Position numbers and translations under genes: made by a program | The notes under the pieces: generated by a model | The model's database searches: none | Told to the model about the DNA's origin: nothing | What the model saw: only the letters and a program-made list of their open reading frames with translations | Shown: piece after piece, positions 38,806 to 46,997 of the stretch | Layout of the letters: each line of letters starts with the position of its first letter | How positions within the stretch are numbered: the first letter of the stretch is position 1 | Assembly (NCBI RefSeq): GCF_007164525.1 | Contig: NZ_AP019791.1 | Coordinates: 669,501 to 733,500, forward strand | Origin: Rubrobacter xylanophilus | GTDB taxonomy: Bacteria; Actinomycetota; Rubrobacteria; Rubrobacterales; Rubrobacteraceae | Direction: 5' to 3' | DNA length: 64,000 bases

Positions 38806-40350
38806 ATGAGTGCTTTATGGATGGTCCTGGGGCTGGCCATCGGCATCGTCGCTGGCGCGGCCGCGGGTTACTTCGTCTTCAGGTCGCGCACCGACCGTCG
38901 CCTGGCTGAGGCCAGGGCCGATGCCCGCTCCATAGTCGAGGATGCGAACCGGCAGGCCGAGACGCTGCGCCGGGAGGCCGAGCTGGCGGCCAAGGAGGCC
39001 GCGATGAGGATAAAGGACGAGGCCGAGGCCGAGGTGCGGGCTCGGAGGGCGGAGATCTCGCGCATCGAGGAGCGGCTGGACAACCGGGACGACGCGCTCG
39101 ACCGCAGGGAGGGTGAGCTGGACGAGCGCCGGCGGCGGCTCTCGGAGGTCGAGGAGGAGCTTCGCCGCCGGGAGGAGAACCTCTCCGAGCGGGAGCAGGA
39201 GCAGGTGCGGGCGCTGGAGGAGATCTCCGGTCTCTCCCGCGCGGAGGCTGAAGAACGGCTCTTCGCCCGGGTGGAGGCCGAGCTCGAGCGCCGGATCGGC
39301 CGGATGGTGCGTGAGAGGATCTCCGAGGCCGAGGAGAACGCCGATCTGGAGGCCCGTCGGATCCTGGCCACCACCATGGAGCGGCTGGCCTCCGACCTCA
39401 CCTCGGAGTCGACGGTCAAGGCCGTCGAGCTGCCCTCCGACGACATGAAGGGCCGGGTGATAGGCCGGGAGGGGCGCAACATCCGGGCCTTTGAGGCCGC
39501 CACCGGGGTCGACGTGATCATCGACGACACGCCGGAGACGGTGGTGCTCTCGTGCTTCGACCCGGTCAGGAGGGAGGTGGCCAGGATCGCCATGGAGCGG
39601 CTGGTGAAGGACGGGAGGATCCACCCGGGCCGGATAGAGCAGGTGGTGGCCAAGGTGCGCAAGGAGGTCGAGAAGGAGATGAAGGCCGCCGGACGCCAGG
39701 CGCTCTACGACGCCCGGGTCTCCGGGAGCATGCACGGCGATCTGCTGCGGCTTTTGGGGGCGCTGAAGTACCGCAGCTCCTACGGGCAGAACGTGCTGGC
39801 GCACTCGGTCGAGGTGGCGAACATCGCCGGGATGATGGCTCAGGAGCTGGGGGCCAACGTCAAGGTGGCGCGCCGGGCGGCGCTGCTGCACGACGTGGGC
39901 AAGGCCATCGACCACGAGGTCGAAGGGACCCACGCCCTGATCGGGGGGCGTTTCGCCAAGAAGTGCGGGGAGTCCGACGACGTGGTCCGCGCCATAAGCG
40001 CCCACCACCACGAGGTGGAGATGCAGACGGTGGAGGACGTGATCGTGGCCACGGCCGATGCGGTCTCCGCCGCCCGTCCGGGAGCCCGCCGGGAGACGAC
40101 GGAGGTCTACCTGGAACGGCTGCGCAACCTGGAGGACATCGCGCTCTCGCACCGCGGCGTGGACAAGGCCTACGCCATCCAGGCGGGGCGCGAGATCCGG
40201 GTGATGGTCCAGCCCTCGGAGGTGGACGACAGGATCGCGGCGAAGCTCGCCTACGATATTTCCCGCAAGATCGAGGACGAGCTGGAGTACCCGGGACAGA
40301 TCAAGGTCACCGTGATCCGGGAGAGCCGGGTGAGCGAGGTGGCCCGCTAG
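38806..40350 (+). CDS. rny: Ribonuclease Y
   Basis: Membrane-anchored endoribonuclease that initiates mRNA decay. The 514-residue product starts with one membrane segment (LWMVLGLAIGIVAGAAAGYF), a long Arg/Glu/Ala coiled coil (30-200), a KH domain (GRVIGREGRNIRAFEAATGVD) and an HD domain with HSVEVANIAGMMA and LLHDVGKAIDHE. ATG 38806 after TTGGAGGA; the frame is open further upstream but the family begins at this transmembrane segment. Confidence 0.96.
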   Translation: MSALWMVLGLAIGIVAGAAAGYFVFRSRTDRRLAEARADARSIVEDANRQAETLRREAELAAKEAAMRIKDEAEAEVRARRAEISRIEERLDNRDDALDRREGELDERRRRLSEVEEELRRREENLSEREQEQVRALEEISGLSRAEAEERLFARVEAELERRIGRMVRERISEAEENADLEARRILATTMERLASDLTSESTVKAVELPSDDMKGRVIGREGRNIRAFEAATGVDVIIDDTPETVVLSCFDPVRREVARIAMERLVKDGRIHPGRIEQVVAKVRKEVEKEMKAAGRQALYDARVSGSMHGDLLRLLGALKYRSSYGQNVLAHSVEVANIAGMMAQELGANVKVARRAALLHDVGKAIDHEVEGTHALIGGRFAKKCGESDDVVRAISAHHHEVEMQTVEDVIVATADAVSAARPGARRETTEVYLERLRNLEDIALSHRGVDKAYAIQAGREIRVMVQPSEVDDRIAAKLAYDISRKIEDELEYPGQIKVTVIRESRVSEVAR

Positions 40351-40354
40351 AGAG

Positions 40355-41284
40355 GTGGAGGGTCCCTACCGCGACCTGGGCTCGGGTTTCGCCCGTCTCT
40401 CGGGCGCCGAGGGGCCGCGCCGCGCGCCGTCCCGGATCTCCTGCGTCGAGGACGCCCTGCTGCAGATGCTGCGCAACGCCCGCGACGCCGACGCCTCCCG
40501 GATCTTCGTGGCCACCACCCTGAGATCCCGGCGCTACCGCACCCTCACGGTGCTGGACGACGGCCACGGAGTCCCGGAACCCTACACGGAGCTGATCTTC
40601 GAGCCAGGCGTCACCTCCCGACACCTCTCCCCGGTGGCCGATGGGGAACGCAACCCCCACGGCGCCGGCCTCTCCCTCTACCACATCCGCCAGAACGCAG
40701 CCGACGCCCGACTCCTGCACCCGTCCTCTCCAACAGCCTTTTACGCCGTCTTCGATACCACCCACCTCCCCGAACGCTCCCTCCAGTCCCCCTCCCGGCC
40801 CTCCAGATCCAACCTCCTCGCCACCACCCGCTCCTTCGCCGCCCGTAACCCCACCCTCTCCCTCTACTACGGTTCCCCAGCCGCAATCCTCGCTACTCTC
40901 CTCCATAACCGCATAATACAAAGAGCTGGATCGGCGGAGATACATTCGACGGCGCGCCGGCTGGGGCTTGGGGTCTCTCTGAGGACGGTACAGCGCGTGC
41001 TGCGGGGAGCGGTACGGCCTGCCGGGAGGATCTCTCACGAAGGGAGCGAGCGGGGTGGAGGGGAGGCTGGACTTTCTGGGGGTTCTTCCTCTGCGGGGGG
41101 AGAGGGGCCGGTGCTGTATGTGGGCGAGGAGGACAGGGAGCGGATAGCGGATATACTAAGCCGGGCCGCGCAGGCCAGCTATTTGAAGAGCGGAGAGCTA
41201 CGGCTCGAGTCGAGGCCTGGGGAGGTCGTGATCCGGGTCTCCGTCCACGAGCCGGAGGAGGAGTATGACGCCTACTACTACTGA
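40355..41284 (+). CDS. GHKL-fold ATPase of unknown function
   Basis: 309 residues. The N-terminal half is a histidine-kinase/MutL-type ATP-binding fold: N-box EDALLQMLRNARDADA (residues 32-47; Glu32, Asn41), G1 DDGHGVP (68-74), an IFEPGVTSRH lid and G2 HGAGLSLYH (102-110). No phospho-acceptor domain or membrane segment is seen. The middle is Ser/Pro-rich; the C-terminal 70 residues are acidic. miaB and miaA, which flank mutS-mutL in many bacteria, are next door, but MutL motifs are not convincing. It contains CGCATAATAC and the sharpest skew switch left of the dif-like site. GTG start; overlaps miaB by 20 bp. Confidence 0.8.
   Translation: MEGPYRDLGSGFARLSGAEGPRRAPSRISCVEDALLQMLRNARDADASRIFVATTLRSRRYRTLTVLDDGHGVPEPYTELIFEPGVTSRHLSPVADGERNPHGAGLSLYHIRQNAADARLLHPSSPTAFYAVFDTTHLPERSLQSPSRPSRSNLLATTRSFAARNPTLSLYYGSPAAILATLLHNRIIQRAGSAEIHSTARRLGLGVSLRTVQRVLRGAVRPAGRISHEGSERGGGEAGLSGGSSSAGGEGPVLYVGEEDRERIADILSRAAQASYLKSGELRLESRPGEVVIRVSVHEPEEEYDAYYY
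40910..40919 (+). repeat. CGCATAATAC skew-junction motif, copy 4 (in the GHKL ATPase gene)
   Basis: Exact motif within CATAACCGCATAATAC, the same 16 bp as in truB, and encoding the same His-Asn-Arg-Ile-Ile. Hand count: C44/G9 in 40821-40900 and C20/G33 in 40921-41000. Confidence 0.85.
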
Positions 41285-42611
41285 GAGGAACGGGATGGAT
41301 GCTCGGGTGGTACCCCTCTCCCGGAAGCCCCGTAGGGGGGACGCCGGAGAAGCTTCGCGCACCGCCTGCATCCGTACCTTCGGCTGCCAGATGAACGTCC
41401 ACGACTCCGACCGGATGCGGAGGATGCTCCTCGACGCCGGCTACGCCGAGGTCCAGCGCTACGAGGATGCCGACCTCGTCATCCTCAACACCTGCTACGT
41501 GCGCGAGAACGCCGTAAACCGCATCCGGGGACACCTCGGCGAGCTCAACCGGCTGCGCCGCGAGGGCCGTGTGAAGAAGATAGCCCTCACCGGCTGTATC
41601 GGCGCCTCCGACGAAGCCACAGAGCTCCAGGAGCAGTACGGTATAGATCTCGTCCTGGGCACGCATAATACTTACGAACTCGCTGAGTTCATCGGGCTTC
41701 CGACGATGGAGGAGACCTACACGCCGGAGCTTCCCGGGGTAGAGGGGCAGAAGAGCGCTTTTGTGACCATCATGACCGGGTGCAACTACCGGTGCAGCTA
41801 CTGCGTGGTACCGAGGGTGCGGGGCCGGATGGTATGTCGGCCGCTGGAGAACGTGCTCGGGGAGGTCAGGCGGCTGGTGAGGAGCGGGACCAACTACGTC
41901 ACGCTGCTCGGGCAGACCGTCGACGCCTGGCGTCACGAGGGGAGGAGGTTCTGCGATCTTCTCGAGGCGGTCGCGGAGGAGGCCCCGCGGGTGTGGTTCA
42001 CCACCAGCCACCCGTCCAACATGGAGGACAGGACGCTCCGGGCGATCGGCGAGCGAGAGACGATAGTAAAGAAGCTGCACCTTCCGGTGCAGTCCGGGTC
42101 CGACAGGATGCTCAGGATGATGCACCGGGGGTACAAGGCGGAGCGTTATCGCCGCAAGATAGAGGTCTTCCGGGAGCACGTACCGGACGGGACGCTCTCG
42201 ACGGACATCATAGTCGGGCATCCGGGAGAGACGGAGTCGGACCACGAGGCCACGCTGAAGCTGATAGAGGACTGCCAGTTCGACTCGGCCTACATCTTCA
42301 AGTTCTCGCCGCGGCGCGGGACGGAGGCGGCCGGGATGCAGGACGTGGTGCCCCCCGACGTGGTGCAGCGGCGCTTCTTGGAGGTTTTGAGAGCCGTGGA
42401 GCAGAGTGCTTTCCGGCGCAACCAGCGCAAGGTAGGAGGTGTGGAGGAGGTCTACATCCGCCACGGACGCGCGGATTCAGGCCGGGCAGTGGGAGAGACC
42501 TGGAGCGGGCACGCGGTGCACGTGGACACCGACGCCGCTCCGGGAGAGTACGTCCGGGCGTGCATAGAGGCGGCCGGACCCCACGTGCTGTACGCGGGGA
42601 GGCCCCTGTAG
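41265..42611 (+). CDS. miaB: tRNA-2-methylthio-N6-dimethylallyladenosine synthase MiaB
   Basis: Radical-SAM methylthiotransferase acting on i6A37 in tRNA. The 448-residue product has the UPF0004 domain with three Cys (TFGCQMN, LNTCYVREN, LTGCIGA), the radical SAM cluster motif CNYRCSYCVV, and a C-terminal TRAM domain. ATG 41265 follows GGAGGAGG; ATG 41295 is an alternative. miaA, which makes its substrate modification, follows after 5 bp. A CGCATAATAC copy lies in the gene in a different reading frame from most others. Confidence 0.95.
   Translation: MTPTTTERNGMDARVVPLSRKPRRGDAGEASRTACIRTFGCQMNVHDSDRMRRMLLDAGYAEVQRYEDADLVILNTCYVRENAVNRIRGHLGELNRLRREGRVKKIALTGCIGASDEATELQEQYGIDLVLGTHNTYELAEFIGLPTMEETYTPELPGVEGQKSAFVTIMTGCNYRCSYCVVPRVRGRMVCRPLENVLGEVRRLVRSGTNYVTLLGQTVDAWRHEGRRFCDLLEAVAEEAPRVWFTTSHPSNMEDRTLRAIGERETIVKKLHLPVQSGSDRMLRMMHRGYKAERYRRKIEVFREHVPDGTLSTDIIVGHPGETESDHEATLKLIEDCQFDSAYIFKFSPRRGTEAAGMQDVVPPDVVQRRFLEVLRAVEQSAFRRNQRKVGGVEEVYIRHGRADSGRAVGETWSGHAVHVDTDAAPGEYVRACIEAAGPHVLYAGRPL
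41662..41671 (+). repeat. CGCATAATAC skew-junction motif, copy 5 (in miaB)
   Basis: Exact motif, here read as Thr-His-Asn-Thr, a different frame from the Arg-Ile-Ile copies, which suggests that the DNA sequence rather than the peptide is conserved. Skew change is modest: C27/G23 before, C21/G30 after. Confidence 0.75.
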
Positions 42612-42616
42612 AGGGG

Positions 42617-43468
42617 ATGCGGGTCATCGCCGTATGCGGCCCCACGGCCGGCGGCAAGAGCGGGCTGGCCGATGAGATCTCCGCCCGCCTCTCGGAGAGG
42701 CACGGTCTGTGGGTTCCCACGGTGGTCGTGGACTCCATGCAGGTCTACCGGGAGCTGCCGGAGATCACGAACCAGTCCCGCGACCGACCGGCGGAGCTCG
42801 TCGGGATAGTCCCCGTCACGTACGAGTGGACGGTGGCGGAGCACCGGCGGCGGGCGCGCGGGGTCATCGAGGGATCCGGCGCCCCCGCGGCCGTCCTGGA
42901 CGCGGGGACCGGGATGTATCTCAACGCCACGGTGCTGGACATCCCGCTCTCGCCCAGGGTTCCCAGGGAGCTCAGGATCATGGCGCAGCGGGCGGCCGTC
43001 GGGGCGGAGAACCCCCGGCGGGAGGCGCGCAGGATAGAGCTGGAGCTCTACGGCGCTCCGGAGCGCGGTTCGATCTGGGAGGGGGAGCCGGTGTACGATC
43101 TCACCCTGATCTACCTGCGCCCCGAGCGCAGCTCGCTGGATTCGGCCATAGAACGCAGGTCGGACAGGATCTTCCACCGGGGAATCGAAGAGGCGCTGAA
43201 CCTGAGGCGGCTCCTGGAGGCCGGAGCCCCGGTAAACCCCTCGGTGCTCGGCTCGATAGGGGTGCGTGAGCTCCTGGCATATCTGCGCGGCGAGCTCTCC
43301 CCGGAGGAGGCCCGGCAGAACATCTGCATCCGCACCCGCCATCTGGCCCGTCGCCAGATGCGCTGGTTCGACAAGCTCTCCCGCACCCTTTCCGGAAGAG
43401 CCGGCGTTACCGTGATCCGTTCACCACGGGAGGCCCTATCCCACGCGCGGGATATAATCGGTGCTTGA
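42617..43468 (+). CDS. miaA: tRNA dimethylallyltransferase MiaA
   Basis: Prenylates A37 of tRNAs reading U-starting codons, the step before MiaB. The 283-residue product has the P-loop GPTAGGKSGLAD, the VVDSMQVYRELPEITNQ block, LDAGTGMYLNA and the C-terminal RHLARRQMRWF. ATG 42617 with GAGGGG upstream, 5 bp after miaB. Its end overlaps the candidate hflX start. Confidence 0.94.
   Translation: MRVIAVCGPTAGGKSGLADEISARLSERHGLWVPTVVVDSMQVYRELPEITNQSRDRPAELVGIVPVTYEWTVAEHRRRARGVIEGSGAPAAVLDAGTGMYLNATVLDIPLSPRVPRELRIMAQRAAVGAENPRREARRIELELYGAPERGSIWEGEPVYDLTLIYLRPERSSLDSAIERRSDRIFHRGIEEALNLRRLLEAGAPVNPSVLGSIGVRELLAYLRGELSPEEARQNICIRTRHLARRQMRWFDKLSRTLSGRAGVTVIRSPREALSHARDIIGA
43453..43458 (+). 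promoter_or_regulatory. TATAAT at the hflX start
   Basis: Perfect -10 hexamer inside the last codons of miaA. A transcript from it would begin near 43465, between the GTG (43461) and ATG (43473) hflX start candidates, implying an almost leaderless mRNA starting at the ATG. No -35 is evident. Confidence 0.4.
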
Positions 43469-44744
43469 AGATATGGAAGAGCCAGCAAACAGAGCGGTTC
43501 TGGTGGCCTCCGGAGAGGATCGTCACCTGGACGAGCTCGGGAGGCTCGCCGAGACGCTCGGGCTCGAGGTCGCGGGCACTCTGGAGCAGACCCGCCGGGA
43601 CGGCGTGGGTTATCTGGGGCGCGGCAAGCGCGAGGAGCTCAGGGACCTCGTCCGTAAGCTCGGCGCCTCCTTCGTGCTGGCCGACGACGAGCTCTCCGCC
43701 TCCCAGGCGAGGGTGCTGGAGCGGGACGCCGGGGCGACCGTGGTGGACCGGACGGAGCTGATCATCCGGATCTTCGAGGCTCACGCGCGGGACGCGGCGA
43801 GCCGGTTGCAGGTGGAGCTCGCGGACCTCGAGTACCGCCTTCCCCGCCTCAAGGGCCGCAACCCGGAGCTCAGCCGACTCGCCGGCGGCGGCGGGGGCGG
43901 AGGCCGCGGTGCAACCCGCGGCCCCGGCGAGCAGCAGCTCGAGTACGACCGGCGGGACATCCGTGAGAGGATCTCCGTGATCCGCCGCAAGCTCCGTACC
44001 GAGGAGGCCTCGAGGGCCGTGCGCGGCGCCCGCCTGAGGAGCGGAGGGCCCCCGAAGGTCGCCCTCGTGGGCTACACGAATGCGGGGAAGACCACCATAC
44101 TCAACCGCCTGAGCGGCGCCGGGAAATCCACCCGCGACTGGCTCTTCGAGACGCTGGAGACCACCACCCGTCTCGTAGAGGGTGGAGGCTCCCGACCGGA
44201 CTTCGTCGTCACGGACACCGTTGGCTTTATCCGCAAGCTCCCCACCCAGCTCGTCCACTCCTTCGCCTCCACGCTCGAGGCGGCCCGTGACGCCGACGTC
44301 CTCGTGATCTGCGCCGATGCCTCCAGCCCGGAGCTCGAGGAGGAGGTTCGGGTGGCCCGGGAGACCCTCCGGGAGCTTCTCCAGACGGCCGACGGCTCCC
44401 GCGCCCCGGCCGAGATCCTCTGCTTCAACAAGGTGGATCTCATCCCGCATCACCGCGTGGTCCACCTCAGAAACCGCCACCCGGACGCCGTGCTGACGAG
44501 CGCCCTGAGCGGGGAGGGCTGTGAGGCGCTCCTGGAGAGGATCTACGAGACGATCGCCGGCATGTGGGAGAGGGTGGAGCTCCTGGTTCCACACGAGGAG
44601 TACGCGATCGTGAGCCGCCTGCACGGCAGGGCCGAGGTCCATTCCCGCCGGCACACGGAACGCGGCGTGTTGATGGAGGTCACGCTCCCGCGCGAGGACG
44701 CCGCGCGTTACGAGGGGTACAGGGTTGCGGCAGCCTCCACTTGA
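43461..44744 (+). CDS. hflX: GTPase HflX
   Basis: Ribosome-associated GTPase that splits stalled or heat-damaged ribosomes. The 427-residue product has the HflX N-domain (TRRDGVGYLGRGKREELRDL; DRTELIIRIFEAHARD), the Gly-rich linker GGGGGGRGATRGPGE, and a G domain (GYTNAGKTTILNRL, DTVGFIRKLPTQLVHSF, NKVD). GTG 43461 or ATG 43473 may be the start. miaA-hflX is a common neighbour pair. Confidence 0.94.
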   Translation: MLEDMEEPANRAVLVASGEDRHLDELGRLAETLGLEVAGTLEQTRRDGVGYLGRGKREELRDLVRKLGASFVLADDELSASQARVLERDAGATVVDRTELIIRIFEAHARDAASRLQVELADLEYRLPRLKGRNPELSRLAGGGGGGGRGATRGPGEQQLEYDRRDIRERISVIRRKLRTEEASRAVRGARLRSGGPPKVALVGYTNAGKTTILNRLSGAGKSTRDWLFETLETTTRLVEGGGSRPDFVVTDTVGFIRKLPTQLVHSFASTLEAARDADVLVICADASSPELEEEVRVARETLRELLQTADGSRAPAEILCFNKVDLIPHHRVVHLRNRHPDAVLTSALSGEGCEALLERIYETIAGMWERVELLVPHEEYAIVSRLHGRAEVHSRRHTERGVLMEVTLPREDAARYEGYRVAAAST

Positions 44745-45465
44745 GGGATCGATACTCTATCCTCCGCCGTGCTCGAAGGTGTCCGAGGTGTACGGCGACC
44801 TCTCGCTGCCTCGTCCGTCCGGTGGGGATCTGCCCTTTGTGTTCCTCAACGCGGTTGTCTCCGTCGACGGAAGCGCCGCGCTGGGGGGAAAGTCCGGCGG
44901 GATAGGCGGCCGCGCGGACAGGGAGGTGATGCGCGTCCTGCGCTCTCACGCCGACGCCGTGCTCATCGGTGCGAACACGCTGCGCGCGGAGAAGATGTCG
45001 CTGGGGTCGGAGGGAAGGAGATCCCCCGAACCGCTCGCCGTGATCCTCACCTCGACCGGGGTCGTTCCCCTTGAGAACCTGCTGGACCTGGACCCTGAAC
45101 GGACGGTGGTCGCCGTTCGTGAGGGCGTGGACCCCGGGGTGCTCGATGAGCTCTCGCGCAGCGCCACGGTGCTCAGGGTCGATGGCGAGCCGGTCCTGCG
45201 CCGGCTCCTCGGCACCCTCCGCTCCGAGTTCGGCGTCTCGAGGGTCCTCATCGAGGGAGGCCCCAGCCTCTTCGGCGAGGCGATCTCCTCGAAGCTCGCC
45301 GAAGAACTGTTCCTCACCATCTCTCCCAGGATAATCCTGGAGAGCCCGGCCTCCTTCCGGCGTCTCGTGGAGACACCCGTCGGACGCCCCCCGGTGGAGC
45401 TGCGCCTGATCTCCGCCTGCGAATCAGCCGGCGAACTCTTCCTGCGCTACCGGATCATACGCTGA
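44725..45465 (+). CDS. RibD C-terminal-type reductase (pyrimidine/dihydrofolate reductase-like)
   Basis: Stand-alone RibD_C reductase fold, 246 residues. Motifs: NAVVSVDGSAALGGKSGGIGG, the ADAVLIGANTLRAEKMSL block and LIEGGPSLFGEAIS, all NADPH/substrate-site signatures. The SVDGSAA-x-GGKSGGIGG form resembles the actinobacterial Rv2671 group, which can reduce dihydrofolate; riboflavin-pathway reduction is the other option. No deaminase domain. TTG start overlaps hflX by 20 bp. It is the last plus-strand gene before the dif-like site. Confidence 0.82.
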   Translation: MRQPPLEGSILYPPPCSKVSEVYGDLSLPRPSGGDLPFVFLNAVVSVDGSAALGGKSGGIGGRADREVMRVLRSHADAVLIGANTLRAEKMSLGSEGRRSPEPLAVILTSTGVVPLENLLDLDPERTVVAVREGVDPGVLDELSRSATVLRVDGEPVLRRLLGTLRSEFGVSRVLIEGGPSLFGEAISSKLAEELFLTISPRIILESPASFRRLVETPVGRPPVELRLISACESAGELFLRYRIIR

Positions 45466-45471
45466 CCGCCA

Positions 45472-45499
45472 ACTTCCGAGAATTGTACTTATGCGAAGT
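45472..45499. other. dif-like chromosome dimer resolution site
   Basis: 28 bp built as left arm ACTTCCGAGAA, 6-bp centre TTGTAC and right arm TTATGCGAAGT. From memory, the B. subtilis dif arms (ACTTCCTAGAA and TTATGTAAACT) differ at one position on the left and three on the right. The site lies 6 bp after the RibD-like stop and 9 bp from the xer stop, in a 43-bp gap between convergent genes. Gene direction on both sides points toward it, as expected where replication forks meet. Confidence 0.8.
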
Positions 45500-45508
45500 T
45501 CGCGGGAT

Positions 45509-46462
45509 TCAAAGGGGCAGGTTATTGTAGCGGTAGGCTTTGGAGGCGATCTCTTCTGCGCGGCGGATGTAGCGCATGGTGGTTTTGGGGTCGGAGTGGC
45601 CGAGGAACTGCTGGATGACGAGCAGGGGCGCTTGGTTCATGGCCATGTTGGTGCCGACGGTGTGGCGTATGGAGTGTGGCGAGATGGGTTTGTTTATACC
45701 GGCTGCCCGGACGTACTTTTTGACGATGTTCTGTATGGATCTCGTGGTCAGCGGTTTATCCCTGCCGACCCGCGAGGGAAAGAGCGGCTTTCCGGCGTCG
45801 ACCCGGGAGCTCAGGCTCCTGCCGGAGGAGAGGATGTAGCGCTGCACCAGGCTCCACAGTTCGGGAGAGACCGGCACGTTCCTGACCTTGTCCCCCTTGC
45901 CGCGCACCCTGAGGAGCACGCCTTCTCCGTGCTCTCTGAAGTCCCCAACCCTGAGCTGCACGACCTCCGCCTCCCTGAGCCCGCAGCCGGCCATGACGGC
46001 GAGCAGGGCGTAATCTCTGGGATTGTCCGCCCGGGCAGCGGAGAGCATCCGCGCGAGCTCCTCCTCCGTCAGCACGTCGTACGAGGGATCCTGCCTCACC
46101 CGCGGGCTCTTCGCGAAGAACCTGAGCGCCTCCGGGCTGACCCGCGTTATCCCACCCATGTAAGAGAAGGTCAGAAACCTCCTCAACGCCGTTAGCTTCT
46201 TGGCCGCCGTCGCCGGCGAGTAGCGCCCCAACACGTGCTCCCTGTAGAGCGAGACATCCTCCACCGTTATCTCCGGAAGCCCCTTCCCGAGGTGTTCCCG
46301 GGTGTAGGAAAAGAAGGCTCTTATCTCTGTATTATACGTTTTTCTGGTCTGAGGGCTGGAGAGGGTGCGGAGGAAGACATCGAGGAGGCGTTCCTCATCG
46401 GCTCCACGGGGGGAGGTGGAGGGCGAAGAATTATCGTCGTGGGTATCAGGCAGAGGGGGCAC
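45509..46462 (-). CDS. Xer family tyrosine recombinase
   Basis: Site-specific recombinase of 317 residues, probably acting at the adjacent dif-like site. N-terminal SAM-like core-binding domain (FLRTLSSPQTRKTYNTEIRAFFSY), catalytic domain with the full R-K-H-R-H-Y set: GCGLREAEV, RGKGDKVR, SPHSIRHTVGT, FLGHSDPKTTMRYI. XerC versus XerD cannot be decided; adjacency to the site recalls single-recombinase systems such as XerS or XerH, so I give no symbol. GTG start, overlapping apt by 17 bp. A CGTATAATAC copy of the repeat lies in the 5' part. Confidence 0.9.
   Translation of the reverse strand: MPPLPDTHDDNSSPSTSPRGADEERLLDVFLRTLSSPQTRKTYNTEIRAFFSYTREHLGKGLPEITVEDVSLYREHVLGRYSPATAAKKLTALRRFLTFSYMGGITRVSPEALRFFAKSPRVRQDPSYDVLTEEELARMLSAARADNPRDYALLAVMAGCGLREAEVVQLRVGDFREHGEGVLLRVRGKGDKVRNVPVSPELWSLVQRYILSSGRSLSSRVDAGKPLFPSRVGRDKPLTTRSIQNIVKKYVRAAGINKPISPHSIRHTVGTNMAMNQAPLLVIQQFLGHSDPKTTMRYIRRAEEIASKAYRYNNLPL
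46329..46338 (-). repeat. CGCATAATAC-like motif, copy 6 (in xer)
   Basis: Minus-strand CGTATAATAC, one mismatch, read as Thr-Tyr-Asn-Thr (a third sequence context). It is the first copy right of the dif-like site and is inverted relative to all copies on the left. The plus strand is C-leaning to its left and clearly G-rich to its right (46340-46460). Confidence 0.65.
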
Positions 46463-46997
46463 TGTAGTTGATCAGGGAGACGACGTTGTAATCCGAGAGG
46501 CGCTTGCGGCCTTCGAGGAAGGCCAGTTCTATGAGGAAGGCGCAGCCGGCGACGCTGCCGCCGGACTTCTCCACCAGCTCGCACATCGCCCGGGCGGTAC
46601 CGCCGGTGGCGAGGAGATCGTCGGCGACCAGCACCCGGGCGCCGGGAGGGATGGAGTCGGCGTGGATCTCCAGGGAATCGGTGCCGTACTCCAGCTCGTA
46701 GGAGACGGAGATCACCTCCCGCGGAAGCTTGCCGGGCTTTCTGGCCAGCACGAGCCCCTTGCGCGAGCGGTAGGCCAGGGCGGTACCGAAGACGAAGCCC
46801 CGGGCCTCGGCGGAGATCACCCGGTCGTAGTCCAGATCCTTCGTCGCCTCGGCGAGGGCGTCGACCGCGGCGTGGAGCGAGGGGCCGTCCTCCATGAGCG
46901 GCGTGATGTCCCGGAAGACGACCCCCGGGCCTGGATGGTCGGGGACCGCACGGATCCTGTTGCGTATGACCTGGATGGTGCGCTCGGTGACGTTCAC
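46446..46997 (-). CDS. apt: Adenine phosphoribosyltransferase
   Basis: Salvages adenine to AMP with PRPP. The 183-residue product has the family N-terminus (PDHPGPGVVFRDITPLMEDG), the SAEARGFVFGTALAYR segment and the PRPP-binding motif VLVADDLLATGGTARA. GTG start overlaps the end of the MerR gene by 4 bp. Confidence 0.95.
   Translation of the reverse strand: MNVTERTIQVIRNRIRAVPDHPGPGVVFRDITPLMEDGPSLHAAVDALAEATKDLDYDRVISAEARGFVFGTALAYRSRKGLVLARKPGKLPREVISVSYELEYGTDSLEIHADSIPPGARVLVADDLLATGGTARAMCELVEKSGGSVAGCAFLIELAFLEGRKRLSDYNVVSLINYSAPSA

Noticed and set aside
41140..41165. AT-rich GGATATACTAAG in the GHKL gene as another repeat copy
   Set aside because: Lacks the CGCATAA core and shows no skew switch.
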